From: Numida meleagris
Lineage: Eukaryota > Chordata > Aves > Galliformes > Numididae
Direction of reading: 5' to 3'
Length of the DNA stretch: 64,000 nt
Assembly: GCF_002078875.1 (NCBI RefSeq)
Contig: NC_034410.1
Span: 38,468,145 to 38,532,144, forward strand
The notes under the pieces were generated by a model. It saw nothing but the letters and a program-made list of their open reading frames with translations, was not told the origin of the DNA and searched no databases. Below are positions 52,732 to 64,000 of this stretch, one piece after another (positions within the stretch are counted from its first letter, which is position 1; each line of letters opens with the position of its first letter). The translations under genes and the position numbers were made by a program.

Positions 52732-52754
52732 AAAAAAAAAAAAAAAAAAAAAAC
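52732..52754 (+). repeat. Poly-A run (23) overlapping an AATAAA
   Basis: Twenty-three A preceded by ctgcattt, with AATAAA at 52729-52734. This arrangement could be the tail of an old processed insertion on the plus strand, but the preceding kilobase is not recognisable as a known coding sequence. Confidence 0.8.
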
Positions 52755-54440
52755 ACTATTGAAATAGAAAGAAGCCAGCTTTATGCACTGTTACTGACAC
52801 ACTGGATGATGTCCAAAAGGAGCTGAACAGGGCTAGTATGCCACTGGAAGAGAATCCTCACTATTTTAATATGACATACCCTGTCCACCAAAAATATCAC
52901 GGTGATGCTTTTCCTCCACTCCTCTTCCTCCTTTCCCTCCCACCACCCCCACAAACATTCTTGGACATGGATGGAAGAGGCAGAAGTTGTTGGATAAGCC
53001 AGATCTCTGATTAGGAAACCGCCTGCCTTCTTAGGGCAGAGCCATCAGCATCAGCTTCACACTTTACACTCCTGCTGTTGCGTTTCTTGCCAACCATCAT
53101 GCACCTGCAGGGCTGAAAGGAAGTTAGGTGCTGGTACAGCACCTTCCTCCCATCCTGACATTAGCATCCCATTCACTGCCATCACCAGCTGCTCTGGCAA
53201 GTATGACCTCTGGCAGGAATTTACCACAGACTTCCTGAACCGGATGACAAGACCATGTCTGATGGGCCATTATTACAGCCATGACCACTGCCAACGCAGG
53301 CTCCTTCTCAGGGTTTTTGTCTGTTAGTCAGGGTTGTTTCCACAGGCTAACAAAATATCATTAATAAAAACATTGACAGTGGTGGGAAGTACCTGTTGCA
53401 GATAATTGCAAGACATTGTTTTGGCAGCAGTAGTGCCCCTGAGAAGAGCCCAAAGGTTGGTGAAGAAAGAAAATGCTGTAGGAGTCAGTATTCCCAGTTC
53501 CTGTCCCTTTTCTCCCTGTAGAAAGGAGAAATCATTTCCATGGCTAGAACAATGTCTCAGACTGAGGAACCACTAATGGGAAATAAAAGAAGAGAGGTGC
53601 TGAAGGGGAAGCAAGGTAAGAGGTCAGCCCTTCTTGTTAGAGCATCTGATGGTGGCAGAAAAAAAATACAAATTCAAGAAATGAAATCACTGTGTGGGGA
53701 GGAGAGGGATGCAATATGCAAGCAGCTGGTTCCTGTAGCTGCGCTAGGACAAAGAGCACTGAAAAAGGAGTAACAATAGTCAAACAAAAGGGATAAGGGC
53801 AAAGACAGACACAAACTCTAATACAAAGAATCACAGGTGCAGGAGAAATACCTGGGCAGGATGAGAAGCCTGGCTCCAAGCAGATCAGTGCAGATAAAGA
53901 TGCTTATCTCTGGGGAACTAGAAGTATAAAAGTCAAATGTTAAGGGGGAGGAGGCAAGAAAGACACAAAAGTAGGAAGTGACATTTTGGCCAAATGCTCT
54001 GAATGAAAAAGAAAAGGGTCTAGGGGGAGAGGAATACACCAGAAAAACTGAAGAGTCTCAGGACTGAAAATAAAAAGGAAGATCATTTAAACTGAGATTG
54101 ACCCCTGCCAACATATTTCCTACATCACAATTTCAAAAATGAAACTTTCTCTTCCATAGTCAACTAAGTCATGCATTCTTTACATTCCAGGTGCCTGTTT
54201 TTCTGGTCTGAACTGTGAAAAGGCAAATACATTTGCAAATAAAGCTAGAGGATGTTGCATTTTGAATATCTGTGTCATAAAGTACTAAACACTCAAAATA
54301 ATCATGAGTTGAAGGTGTCTTAAACTGGATATGGTATGGAAGATTAATTGAAGCTCTCTACGCTCTCATTAAAACTCTCATTTAATGAATGCTATCATTT
54401 TTGTGTGTGTGTTGAATGCAGTAAGAATGGTCTTGTAACT

Positions 54441-54463
54441 AAACAAAACAAACAAACAAAAAC
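54441..54463. repeat. (AAAC)n short tract
   Basis: aaacaaaacaaacaaacaaa in the upstream flank: four to five AAAC units. Confidence 0.9.
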
Positions 54464-57400
54464 TTAGGCAACTGTGTAAATGAATACCATACCATCTTAG
54501 AAGGCATATGAACAACAGGATCAAATGAAAACCAATAGAAACCTCCAAAAATTGTGACTAAATATTTATTGTATATTAATATGGTCAAGGAGCAGAGTTA
54601 TTCTTGTATCTTTGCAGAAGATTTATTGTTCTACATGGTTTTTAAATGCTTATGAAGAAATAATCACAGGCCTGAAGAGATAATAATCTAAAGCTCAGAA
54701 AAAAAACAGACTAGAGGACAAGTGCAGCATGTTTGAGGTGCACCATGATAATTACCAAATTCCAAAGATGAGGCATAATCAATACCTGTCCTTAAACCAT
54801 CTCTGTTGTGATGCCCTCAAAAGACATTTCAGTGTAAACAAAACAGTGATGTCACCATTATTACAGTCACTAACTTCAATCAGTACAGGTTTAGATGAGT
54901 AAAGTAGATTTGAAAGGCATACAGCAAGTCAAGACAGGTTACTTAGGAAATAAAATCACTTCCCCTTCATTTTCTCTCCTCCTTTCTCTTGTCTTTAAAA
55001 GATCAATTGTCTTTGTGTTTCTTTGTTCTTCCACATAAAGATAAATATACATTTTAAAACTGTTATGTTTGAGAAGTTATACATTTCAATAACAACTTTC
55101 AGTGTAGGGAAATTTGTTTCAGTTTCAGTATGTCTTTTAAAAAAAAAGAACAGAAAAAAAATGTGCTGCTTAATCATTTTCAGGTATGCCACAATACTGA
55201 AATCATTACAGAGTTCTGACAGTGGGAGTTTTACTAGCTTTTGTGAACAGAAACTGGCCATTTTAGAATGCGTGGCCACATAGTATATCTCCAACAAACT
55301 ACCAAACATCCTCGTTGTGTGTCCATCTATTTTTTTTTATCCCTCTTTAGTATTAGCTTTTCTCATAAATATCTGACAGTAACACAAATAAGGATTTTGT
55401 CAATCAACAATAGCAACAAAAGAATTTACAGAAAGTTTTCAGTTGTATTTCCATACATGTAGAAAAAATATGCAGCTGATTTTTAATAAAAAAATTATAT
55501 TTCTTCTCTCATCCTTCTTGAGTGCAATATCTAAATGTAAGACATTTCAGCCTCTTATACAGAAAAGCAATGAAAGACATCCCCAGACTTAATCATATGT
55601 TTAGTTGTTCCTGGTTTAAGGTGACCAGCTTGGCATCACCATGTCCAGGTTACTAGTAGAAGAGGCCTTCATGACATTCCACCTTCACATTGTTTTGCTC
55701 CATGGCAGCCATCATCTTTGATCTGTCTGTAGGACACAGAAAAGAATGCATGTTTTACTTAAAAGACAGCATTGGAACAGTTTAGGCTAGATGAAGTTTC
55801 TAGACACCAGTAGAATGAAAATCTAGGGAACCCTTTTGAGACAGGTCTGGGGCAATCTTGAGAAGGTAAGAAACTACTCCATTTACGCTAGACCTTGAAG
55901 TAGTCCATAATGATGTTAGCATGTAAATGCCTGCAGTAGGAGAGAACTCTTCCAAGAAGCTCTTTCAAGTCCTGTGGTATAACAGATTTCCCATCTGCAC
56001 TTGTTCCCTGTTGTCTGTATAGGTTCCCTATGTAATATTTTAACCTCATGTATGCAGGCCTTCAAATCATCAAAACAATCAGCACCCTTTATTACAGCAG
56101 TAGCTACCCTAAGGTTCCTAGTTCAACTTTTAACCCTTTCCTCAGCCAAGGAAGAATATTAAAGGTTAGTCACCTTTTATATATATCTATTTTTTTTTTT
56201 CCACACAGAAGAATAATAAAAAATAAATACAGAAGATATTTTTATATCCTAGGTTCCGGGTAGTTGGGGTAAATTGTGCAATATGGGACACTAAATCTTG
56301 TTTCCCATAAGGCTCTTTACATGATCCTGTTCTTCCCACACAATTTCTCTTCCATTACTCCAGGGAGTTTAATCATAGCTGTTGCAATGAAAAGCCAACT
56401 TCTAAATGAGTTTGGACACCCTCTGGACTCAGTTCCAAAACACCCAATTAACTACATGCCAATTATTTAAATACTAAATGTCTTCAGAGTTGTCATTTCT
56501 GCCTCACAGCATCATACTATGAGGACTTCACCCAAGATCTGGTAAATATACCTTTAAAAAAAGTTCTAACATCATCTGCATTAGCATCATTTTCCTTTCT
56601 TTCAATAATCAGTATAACTGTAGAAGATTTTTTTTTAACAATCATTAGAACTATTCTTTACTCGGCATACTATCAATAGGTTAATTTTTGTTCCCAAAAT
56701 ACTGTATAACTGGGTTAGAAAAAAGTTTTAATAGACACTATATTTCTGTAATCACAACCATCCTGAAGTATCCTTGCTGTGAACAGAGTTTTCAAACCAC
56801 TGTTGTGGTGTTTGCTTTCAGACCAGCAACTAAGCAAAATATATATCTAACTATATATCTAAATATCTAATATTTCTATATTTGAGATATCTCAGCTTTT
56901 GAGAAGTCAGGTACATAGGGACAAATAATAGCTACACATTGAAGTCACAGTCCTTTAAGATTTCAATAAATTATTATAGTAAATCAAATTATCATAAAAT
57001 GTTATCTAATTATAGGTTGAAAATTGTTATACTGAATATTATTGCATCTGTTACACCTTGTCATTCCCTACTTATACAGGGATATATACAGGGATAACCC
57101 TATCTGTTTCTATTTTCTCCCCCAGAGTTGGGAAACCTTAATTATAGACGAGGAATTAAGCAAGAAGATCAGAGAGTTAGCAAGAAGAATTCAGTAAGAC
57201 AGGGAGGCAACTCTTTCACTTCCGTCCTCCCAAGAGAGAACAGAGCTGAATGTTTTTTCTTGCAGAACATAGGAAGAATCATGAAAAAGGTGTTTGTTGC
57301 CGAAGGACGTGACTGATGCAAATGTGTTACATGTCCCACTAGACATAGCTCTGTGATATTTTGGAGGAGGAAGTGGGTGGCCTACTTTGCTTCCTCCTTC

Positions 57401-60400
57401 ACTTAAAGAGATAGACTAGCTGCATTTATTATCATCCCCACTATCTCTGGTTCTCCTGCTCTGATAGAGGAGCATGGATATAAGGAACACTTATTTACAA
57501 GGCAAATTCATGTCTCATATTTCGTTTTGTTGTAATTAACTTTAAGATGACACTGCTGGTAATGAGCTGCATGCATTCCCCAGTGCAAATCAGATTAGGA
57601 TTTACTGACGCTATAACCTCCTCATGAGGGGATGGCTGTCAAAGTCCCTCGTGTAAATGAGACTTCTATAAAGTTCAAGACTCTTATCTAAAGAACATAA
57701 CAAATATCATACCAACATATTACAATAAGATTTTCAAGTGAAAGGAAAAAGAATTGATCACAAATTTGGCTGTGCTATGCTAGAGATGAAGGGATTACAT
57801 CACAAATCCAGAGATTACTGTCTATTTCTCTTAGCAAAGACGACTCCTCACAAATCACCAACAGGTAATACTTTGCAGATCCTTGTGATCTGTTCTCTTC
57901 TTGTATCTTTTTCTTAATGAAAAAAAAACATTTATACGATTGTTCAAAAAGGTGGGATGTCTGCAAAAGAGTCTATAAAAGTGAGATCACGTGTGCAATT
58001 CCCTGAACCACTGTCCAACTAACTGCATTCTTGTTCTTGTCACTAAAGCCTCTTCCATGCTTCTGTTTTCACTAAGGAAATCACCGTGGCACAAATCCCA
58101 TCATTAGGCAACTTTGGGCAAAGAAGTTATGCGAGCTGGAGTGAGAAGAAATGAGAATGGCCAGCTGAGGAAAGCGAGGTACAGCACGATCTGTCCAAGT
58201 CCTAAATTGCCTGTACTCTGGCCAATTAGTAAATCTCTAGTAAATCTAGAAGATTTACTGAGTGAGTTGGCAGTCTTGCACACTGAAAATGGAAAGTGCT
58301 ACCTGCACTTTCTGTGCTATGTGACTTAAGTTCTTGTAATATTCATGAAAGTACTGAACTGTAAGTAAATGCTATCCAGGACAATTGTTCTGTCAACAAA
58401 TGGAACACATGTTCCTGCAGCACTCTGGTAACTGAGCAGGAATCAGATTACATCCCATCAGCCAGCTGGGAAGCTAAGTTTTCCCTTGTGATTGTGAACC
58501 AAGTTGTTTTTGGCAAGATACAAATAGCTGTGTCCCTGACAGACATCTAGGCACTGAATTTCCAATTATGGAGAAGTTGTGTTTAGGACTTTCAAATCTG
58601 AATTATGGACTTCACCTTAATTGAGCAGCTATTGCGAAACAATTTGCCTGTCAAGTTACAGACTGATCTGGAAAAATATATCATGTAGGTGTCCAACAAC
58701 AGTTTGCTATTTTGCATGCCCTTGTCTAGCAAAGGATTAAAACTGTTGCAGTGAGATCACCTGGATTTTCACTATTAGTAAAACGTGACTATTTTATCTC
58801 AGATGTGCCTTTTTTTTCACTGATTGATTGATATTAGTGGGGGAAGAGGTCAGAAGGCATAACCATATGAAAACTTAGACAGAAAAGATAAAATGTTTCT
58901 TGAATTTTCTTCCTTTCAATTGGCAAAGCTAAAATTTTATCCAGTGTCCCCTTCTTCGAGAATCAAATCTGGTTGTACTGACACATTCAGCTTCCAGGCA
59001 GATGCTGTCAAAATTCCTCTATTTGTACTATTTGCATTTCATTTTTTGTTTGTTTCCTATTGCAAAAAGTTGTTCTGCACAGCTCTATAAGTACGTAGGA
59101 GATACCATACTATCTTTGTGCTGCTGAAATGCTCGTTTATACTTTTCATGATGCTGCTTCCTTACTATGGTCTGTTTTAAGGTACGTTATAGCTAGACAG
59201 TCTCAAATTCCTGTCTGATAGCAAAAAAGATTTGTTGAAAGACAAAAAAACATTTGTGATGATGCTGTTCGGCTTCCATATCGGAAGGTTTCATACAAAA
59301 TATTAACTCAGGACTTCATCCGATGTAACTTTTTAAAATCAGATATTAGATAATTTATGAAATAAATAAGGAACAAAAAAATACTTGGAAGCAAGCAGAA
59401 TAGAGAAGCAAATTATTAGGAAGAGATTTGCAAGACACCAATAATTACTTACATCTTTTAAACTGGACTACCTGTCCTGAAATGCTTTATGACTATAACT
59501 CTATGTTATTTAAGTGAACAGATTGATAGGAATGCCAGATGAGTTACTGCACATACTCAAAAACTGAAGAGAATCTAGGTTCTTTACTTAGTGCATATGT
59601 AAGAATTTAGACTTCAGATGGTCAAACTTGGACGAAGATAGGAACCTCTCTTGAAACTAGCTCAAGACCTCATTTCAAGTCAGCTCTCTTACCAAACTCA
59701 TGCTTACTTTGTTGACAGTTGTGTTCCCTGCAGTATTCCCAACATGAAGTACTAAACCTGTGCTCCTCCATCAGGTACCCATGGCATCATGTAGGATATG
59801 TGCCTGGTTTGGGCCCATTGTTCAGGGTACCTGCAAGAAGAAATGTAACGTGGTAACAACTGCTGGATCAAATCATGTTTTTTGAAGTTCCATATTCTGC
59901 TTCTGATGCCAGCCCAAAGCAGAGGCTTAGCAAAAGAAATACATGTATGCAGGAAACAAAACAATTCTGGTATGATCTTTCCCTTGTATATCCTCCCAGT
60001 TCTCAGTAGCCAGCACAGGGATCTCTTACTCTGAAGGCTGTCTCCAGACCCCTCTGTTCTAGAATTGCCAATATACAAATTGACCATGACTTGTATTTGA
60101 ATTGATTGATATTTTTGCTGAGTCAACTGCCTTTTGTTTTTAAACTCACTGCCTTGTAACTGAAGAAGTACGAGCTCCCAGTTAAGAAACAGCCAATATC
60201 CATTTCTTGTTAACTTTCCATGTATCACACCTCATCTTGTAAACCTCTGTTGTTTTGTTCCTCCAAGGAATGGACTAGCTTTTCCTGAGGACAGGGCTGA
60301 CTGATGGGACCTGGCCACTACCAACCCTCCTCTGCACAAAATTCACTCTGTAGCACTGAACCACTTCCTACATCTCCAGCTGTGCTGTACTCTGAGGCAC

Positions 60401-63400
60401 AGCTGCTCACGGTGTTGAAACTATGGGTTTGTAATGCTTACATAGCCATATCCTCTTTTTGCTTTTTATTCTTTTCCTAATAATTTGTAATGTTCCGCCA
60501 GTTGTTCTGCTCACCACTAAACACTGAGTCATTTTTTCATAGGATTACCCAAAGTGACATGACCATTATTTCCCTACTAGTAATACTAACTGCAAGCAGT
60601 GTCTCAAGTTACATCAGCAGACTCACTGGTAGAGGTGAATTTCCAGTCTCTCTAATTTTGATATAAATTTTCAGATTCTGTCTTCTCTAATGGATACAGG
60701 AGGATTTTTGAAACAAATGGTATTGTTTTCTCTAGGACAATGGAATTTTCTATGGTACTAAAAGAAGAATGTTGCCACAAATACAAAATATTAGCAGTAT
60801 TACCTAAAACATCCTATGCTAAGGTGACTTTTACAATGTTGACTTTGATGATTTCTACCCATTATTTGAATACATATTTGGACTTTTATTTAATGTATAT
60901 CCACTTTCAAGACGCTGCTTACAGCACTTAACTACCGTACAGCCTGTTCATCTGTTTTATTTGAACTTGGAAAGTATTTTATTTTTTATTTTCATATTCA
61001 TAATTCTAATACTCAAAGATGCTTGAAAATAAAGACACGTACTTAATATGTCTAAGAGAAGAACACCTTGGTCTGGAAGTAGAAGGCATAGAAAAAGGCA
61101 AATACTGTGTCTGCCATTCTTTTATTCTTCCCTAAACAAGAAACACTGAGCGAAAATCCTCCTGACTGAAGATTTGCAGCTTTACAAGTCATTTTGGCTA
61201 CCCTGGCTTGACGACGTCTGTATCAGTGTGCCTATGTTACACCCTAAGCAATAGTAGTACATCCTCTCAAAAGCATACATGAATAGAGTAGGAAAAACAA
61301 ACAACAAAATTAGATATCTTCACATAGACAAGTGAAGACAGATTAGTGTGTATTCTGCCTTCACTCTGAGCTGATCAGACACGAGGCCATTCTGAACTGA
61401 GAACCACGTTGGTACATTAGCCTGGCACTCTGATAGCTCTGATCACTTCTCAGAGAAACAGTCCATATAGACATACCCTAAGACAGTTATCGATGTTTTA
61501 TCTCTCTTCTTTGTATTTTAAGGAAATAGCCTTTTGCAGCCAAGCAACAGTTCTTATTTTATTCCTTCCCAATTTCTGAATCTAAATTAGAATTATTTAG
61601 CAAACTTTAGGAGACTCTTCCCAATTTAGAACCACCACTGCCTTGCTGAACTTCAGAGGCAGCGGGCACTGTCACTGGTTTGGCATTCCACCTTACCTCT
61701 CCATTAGCTTTTGTCTTAACCTTTCATTTCTATTATTGTGGCAAAGCAAAAGTACACAGAGACAACTCTTTATCTTCAGCTCTGTGGTATGGATTTGAGT
61801 GTTTTTGGCAATTTCACTCATAATCAGTCCTGCTTAAGTTATGAGTAAAATACCCATTTACATCAGCAGATACGGAAATCAGGTTTGCACATTCAGTTTT
61901 GACTTAGTACAGTTAGTGGTTGTAACATACTTTATGTTCCCTCATTGCAAGGTACAAGAAGAACATAAAGTCTTGCTATCATTATGCAAACTTGTTGTTC
62001 TTTGTAATATAAAATTATTATGATAGCTACAGAGAAACACATTCCAGAACTCTAGCATACTAAAACTGTCTGTATAAACAAAGTTTCTAGGATTTGATTT
62101 CTCAGAATAAATATACATAATAATGACAATGTTAGGGCCCCTAGTTCGACCTCTAGTCTTTCGTTCTCCAAGATACTTCAGTATTACTAAATGTGTTGCA
62201 TTTCAATAATAAATTTGCTCTCTACCTTCTTCTCTATTACAGTTTTATTTGAAAGAAAAACAAAACACTATTAAAAAATCATCATTTATTCAATATTAAC
62301 ATCAGTTCAGCAAAGCTCTGCTCAAATCTTCGAGCACAGGATATGGCTTTCTTTGTTTAAGCTTCTAAAGTAGGTCATATAGAAACTTATTAGAATCTAT
62401 ATCACACGCCCAAAACCCTGTTTAAGCCCTAAGCTCTGCAAAGTGTAACACAAACCAAAGATAGAAGGTTGTAGCTGGAAATAAAATGCCAAACATAATC
62501 TTCATAATTTGCCAAGAAAACTGTAGATAAAAATAAAGCTTGGAGGTTAACTCTAATACTTGGCTGTAGGAAAGCTTACTTTGCTGAGGACTAGAGTTTA
62601 GAATAACTCCCCGAAGAACTCTGGCACTGCTCAGAGCCGACTGCAAGGACTTATGTTATTTAGAAAACAATTCCTTTCAGAGCCAGAATGATTAGCTTTG
62701 CAGAACATATCTGGCTTTCCCTCTTTTCAGTTTTTAGCTCATGTAAAATTATTTTGCCAATAGTATTTTTGGAGAAGTCCCATAGTGTGAATGAAGAGAG
62801 CTCTATCAAAAGACAGCTTTGTGACAGGGATGATAAATTCCATCCGTGTCTCAGAGCAAGAACAACAGTGATCAAACACTTCTGGCTGCTACATAACCAG
62901 AGGGAAAAGATTTTTCCTTCTAAAAAGCTACACCCAAAATACCTCAAGTAGCTTATTATATCACTGCCCTCTCAAAATGTCGAGGCCAGGGACAAGTTGC
63001 AATCCTGCTGCTTATTGCTACAACCGGGTTTTGAGTTCTGCTGTATATGGGAGTATGCTCAACAATTTATTTCCACCACTGAAGTACTCTGTTCAGAACT
63101 AGTCCCAGAAAACAAGATCATACCAGCTGTTTGCAGAGCTTATAACAAAATGCTCATAAGTAGCGAGACTCCTTGCCTTGCAGCTATTACTTCTCACCGA
63201 GCCTCTGAAGGCTGTTGTGTAGTCCCCTGGTTGCGTAGTTTTCTCTGAATCTGGCCTGCTGCAATCCTGCTCCCCTCTGCATGCTATCATCTCCCTCTTT
63301 TGTGCTAGCACTGCTGCTTCTGTGGTTACACAGTGAACTAGCTTAGGGAGTTAAGGCAGTTGAAAATCAGCCTAAATGTTGATAGGCTTGGAACTCGCAC

Positions 63401-63914
63401 CCCCAGTACATCAGCTGATGCAGAAATACACCATTAGTCTCATCTCCAGTTCAACCATCACATCAGACTCTTCTGTCCCCCTATTAAATCTTCAGACAGG
63501 AATCTTGTGCTCTCCCCTTGCAGCTTCTCACATTTAACATAAGCTTTCCATCAGCATTCCCATAGCTATCTTCTTCTTCTTCCAATCTCCCTGCAATTAA
63601 CATGGGTGAAACTGTTGACCTGCCATGACGATTTTCTATAAACATGGATCAAAAACATCTCTTTGGTTTACTTATCCTGCCCATTTGCAAGACTTGTTTA
63701 TGTGACTGTACTCTCTGAAGCACAGGCTGTGTCTGTGCTAGATACTGTACAAGAACAGAACAAAGCTGGAGACGTGATGTAATAAAAATGACATATCCTA
63801 GATCCAATAAAGGGCAAAAGCAGTCATTCTCAGACGATGAGCTGTGCATATCAATAACAATACCCTCAGTGACCATACCTGTTGCTATTGCCAATACTTG
63901 TAGTGATTCATAGC

Positions 63915-63935
63915 AAAAAAAAAAAAAAAAAAAAA
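63915..63935. repeat. Poly-A run (21)
   Basis: Twenty-one consecutive A near the right edge, following tcatagc. No retrocopy is recognised. Confidence 0.95.
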
Positions 63936-64000
63936 GAGTTGTGAAGTACAGAGCAGTTGCATTACTGCTGGGCTGGACATTGCTACATAAACAAGCCATT

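Larger units (their letters stand above)
50291..64000. other. Upstream flanking region, no gene recognised
   Basis: 13.7 kb beyond the SLC4A7 promoter. I find no exon with a recognisable protein family, no CR1 copy and no RNA gene. Noted inside are a plus-strand TATAAAAG at 51300-51307, a poly-A run at 52.7 kb, a short tandem repeat near 57073-57096, a small hairpin at 58239-58259, and low-repeat AT-rich stretches (for example 57430-57660) that could be conserved regulatory DNA. Frames of up to 158 codons (59752-60228, minus) look like chance. Confidence 0.7.

Noticed and set aside
57974..57981. TATAAAAG followed by CACGTG in the upstream flank
   Set aside because: It lies in AT-rich DNA where such strings are common, with no CpG enrichment or downstream gene.
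59752..60228. Minus-strand frame of 158 codons in the upstream flank
   Set aside because: No family signature, AT-rich surroundings and no promoter or splice context. Probably chance, though it is the longest AT-context frame in the flank.
1..64000. CRISPR arrays, bacterial operons, integrated plasmid or phage, intact retrovirus
   Set aside because: No spaced direct repeats, dense coding, integrase or reverse-transcriptase core, or paired LTRs were seen. The window is ordinary vertebrate intronic and flanking DNA.

Overview
This is vertebrate nuclear DNA, almost certainly from a bird and most likely chicken or a close galliform. It is AT-rich, has very long introns and one strong CpG island, and all recognisable interspersed repeats are CR1-type LINE fragments. 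Several end in the typical CR1 3' end (ggtcccttccaac... followed by copies of an ATTCTRTGATT-like octamer). There is no operon structure, and most of the open frames are chance frames in introns.

The only gene I can support is on the minus strand: the 5' part of SLC4A7, encoding the electroneutral Na+/HCO3- cotransporter NBCn1. Six coding exons join in phase through sequence-defined splice sites. Exon 1 is 49811-49858, exon 2 is 17042-17123, exon 3 is 5756-5899, exon 4 is 4874-5009, exon 5 is 3710-3870 and exon 6 is 1493-1681. Together they encode 253 complete residues plus one base. These are the N-terminus (MEEERAGEQMRPLLTT, the counterpart of the mammalian MEAD-type NBCn1 start), the basic His/Arg-rich segment and the first part of the cytosolic band-3-like domain. 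The rest of the gene, including all membrane spans, lies beyond the left edge.

Layout: 1-17123 holds exons 6 to 2 and introns 6 to 2. 17124-49810 is a 32.7-kb first intron containing CR1 copies, a second small CpG-rich patch near 25.8-26.1 kb, a G-rich tract and a strong 70-base hairpin at 43.1 kb. 49.3-50.3 kb is the CpG-island promoter. 50.3-64 kb is upstream flanking DNA in which I recognise no gene. From mammalian gene order I would expect the next gene upstream to be EOMES, outside this window.

I found no previously undescribed system of the kind hoped for. The observations most worth checking are the possible alternative promoter in intron 1 (with a strong minus-strand splice donor and a well-placed internal ATG in exon 2), the perfect-stem hairpin, and the non-consensus donor of exon 5.
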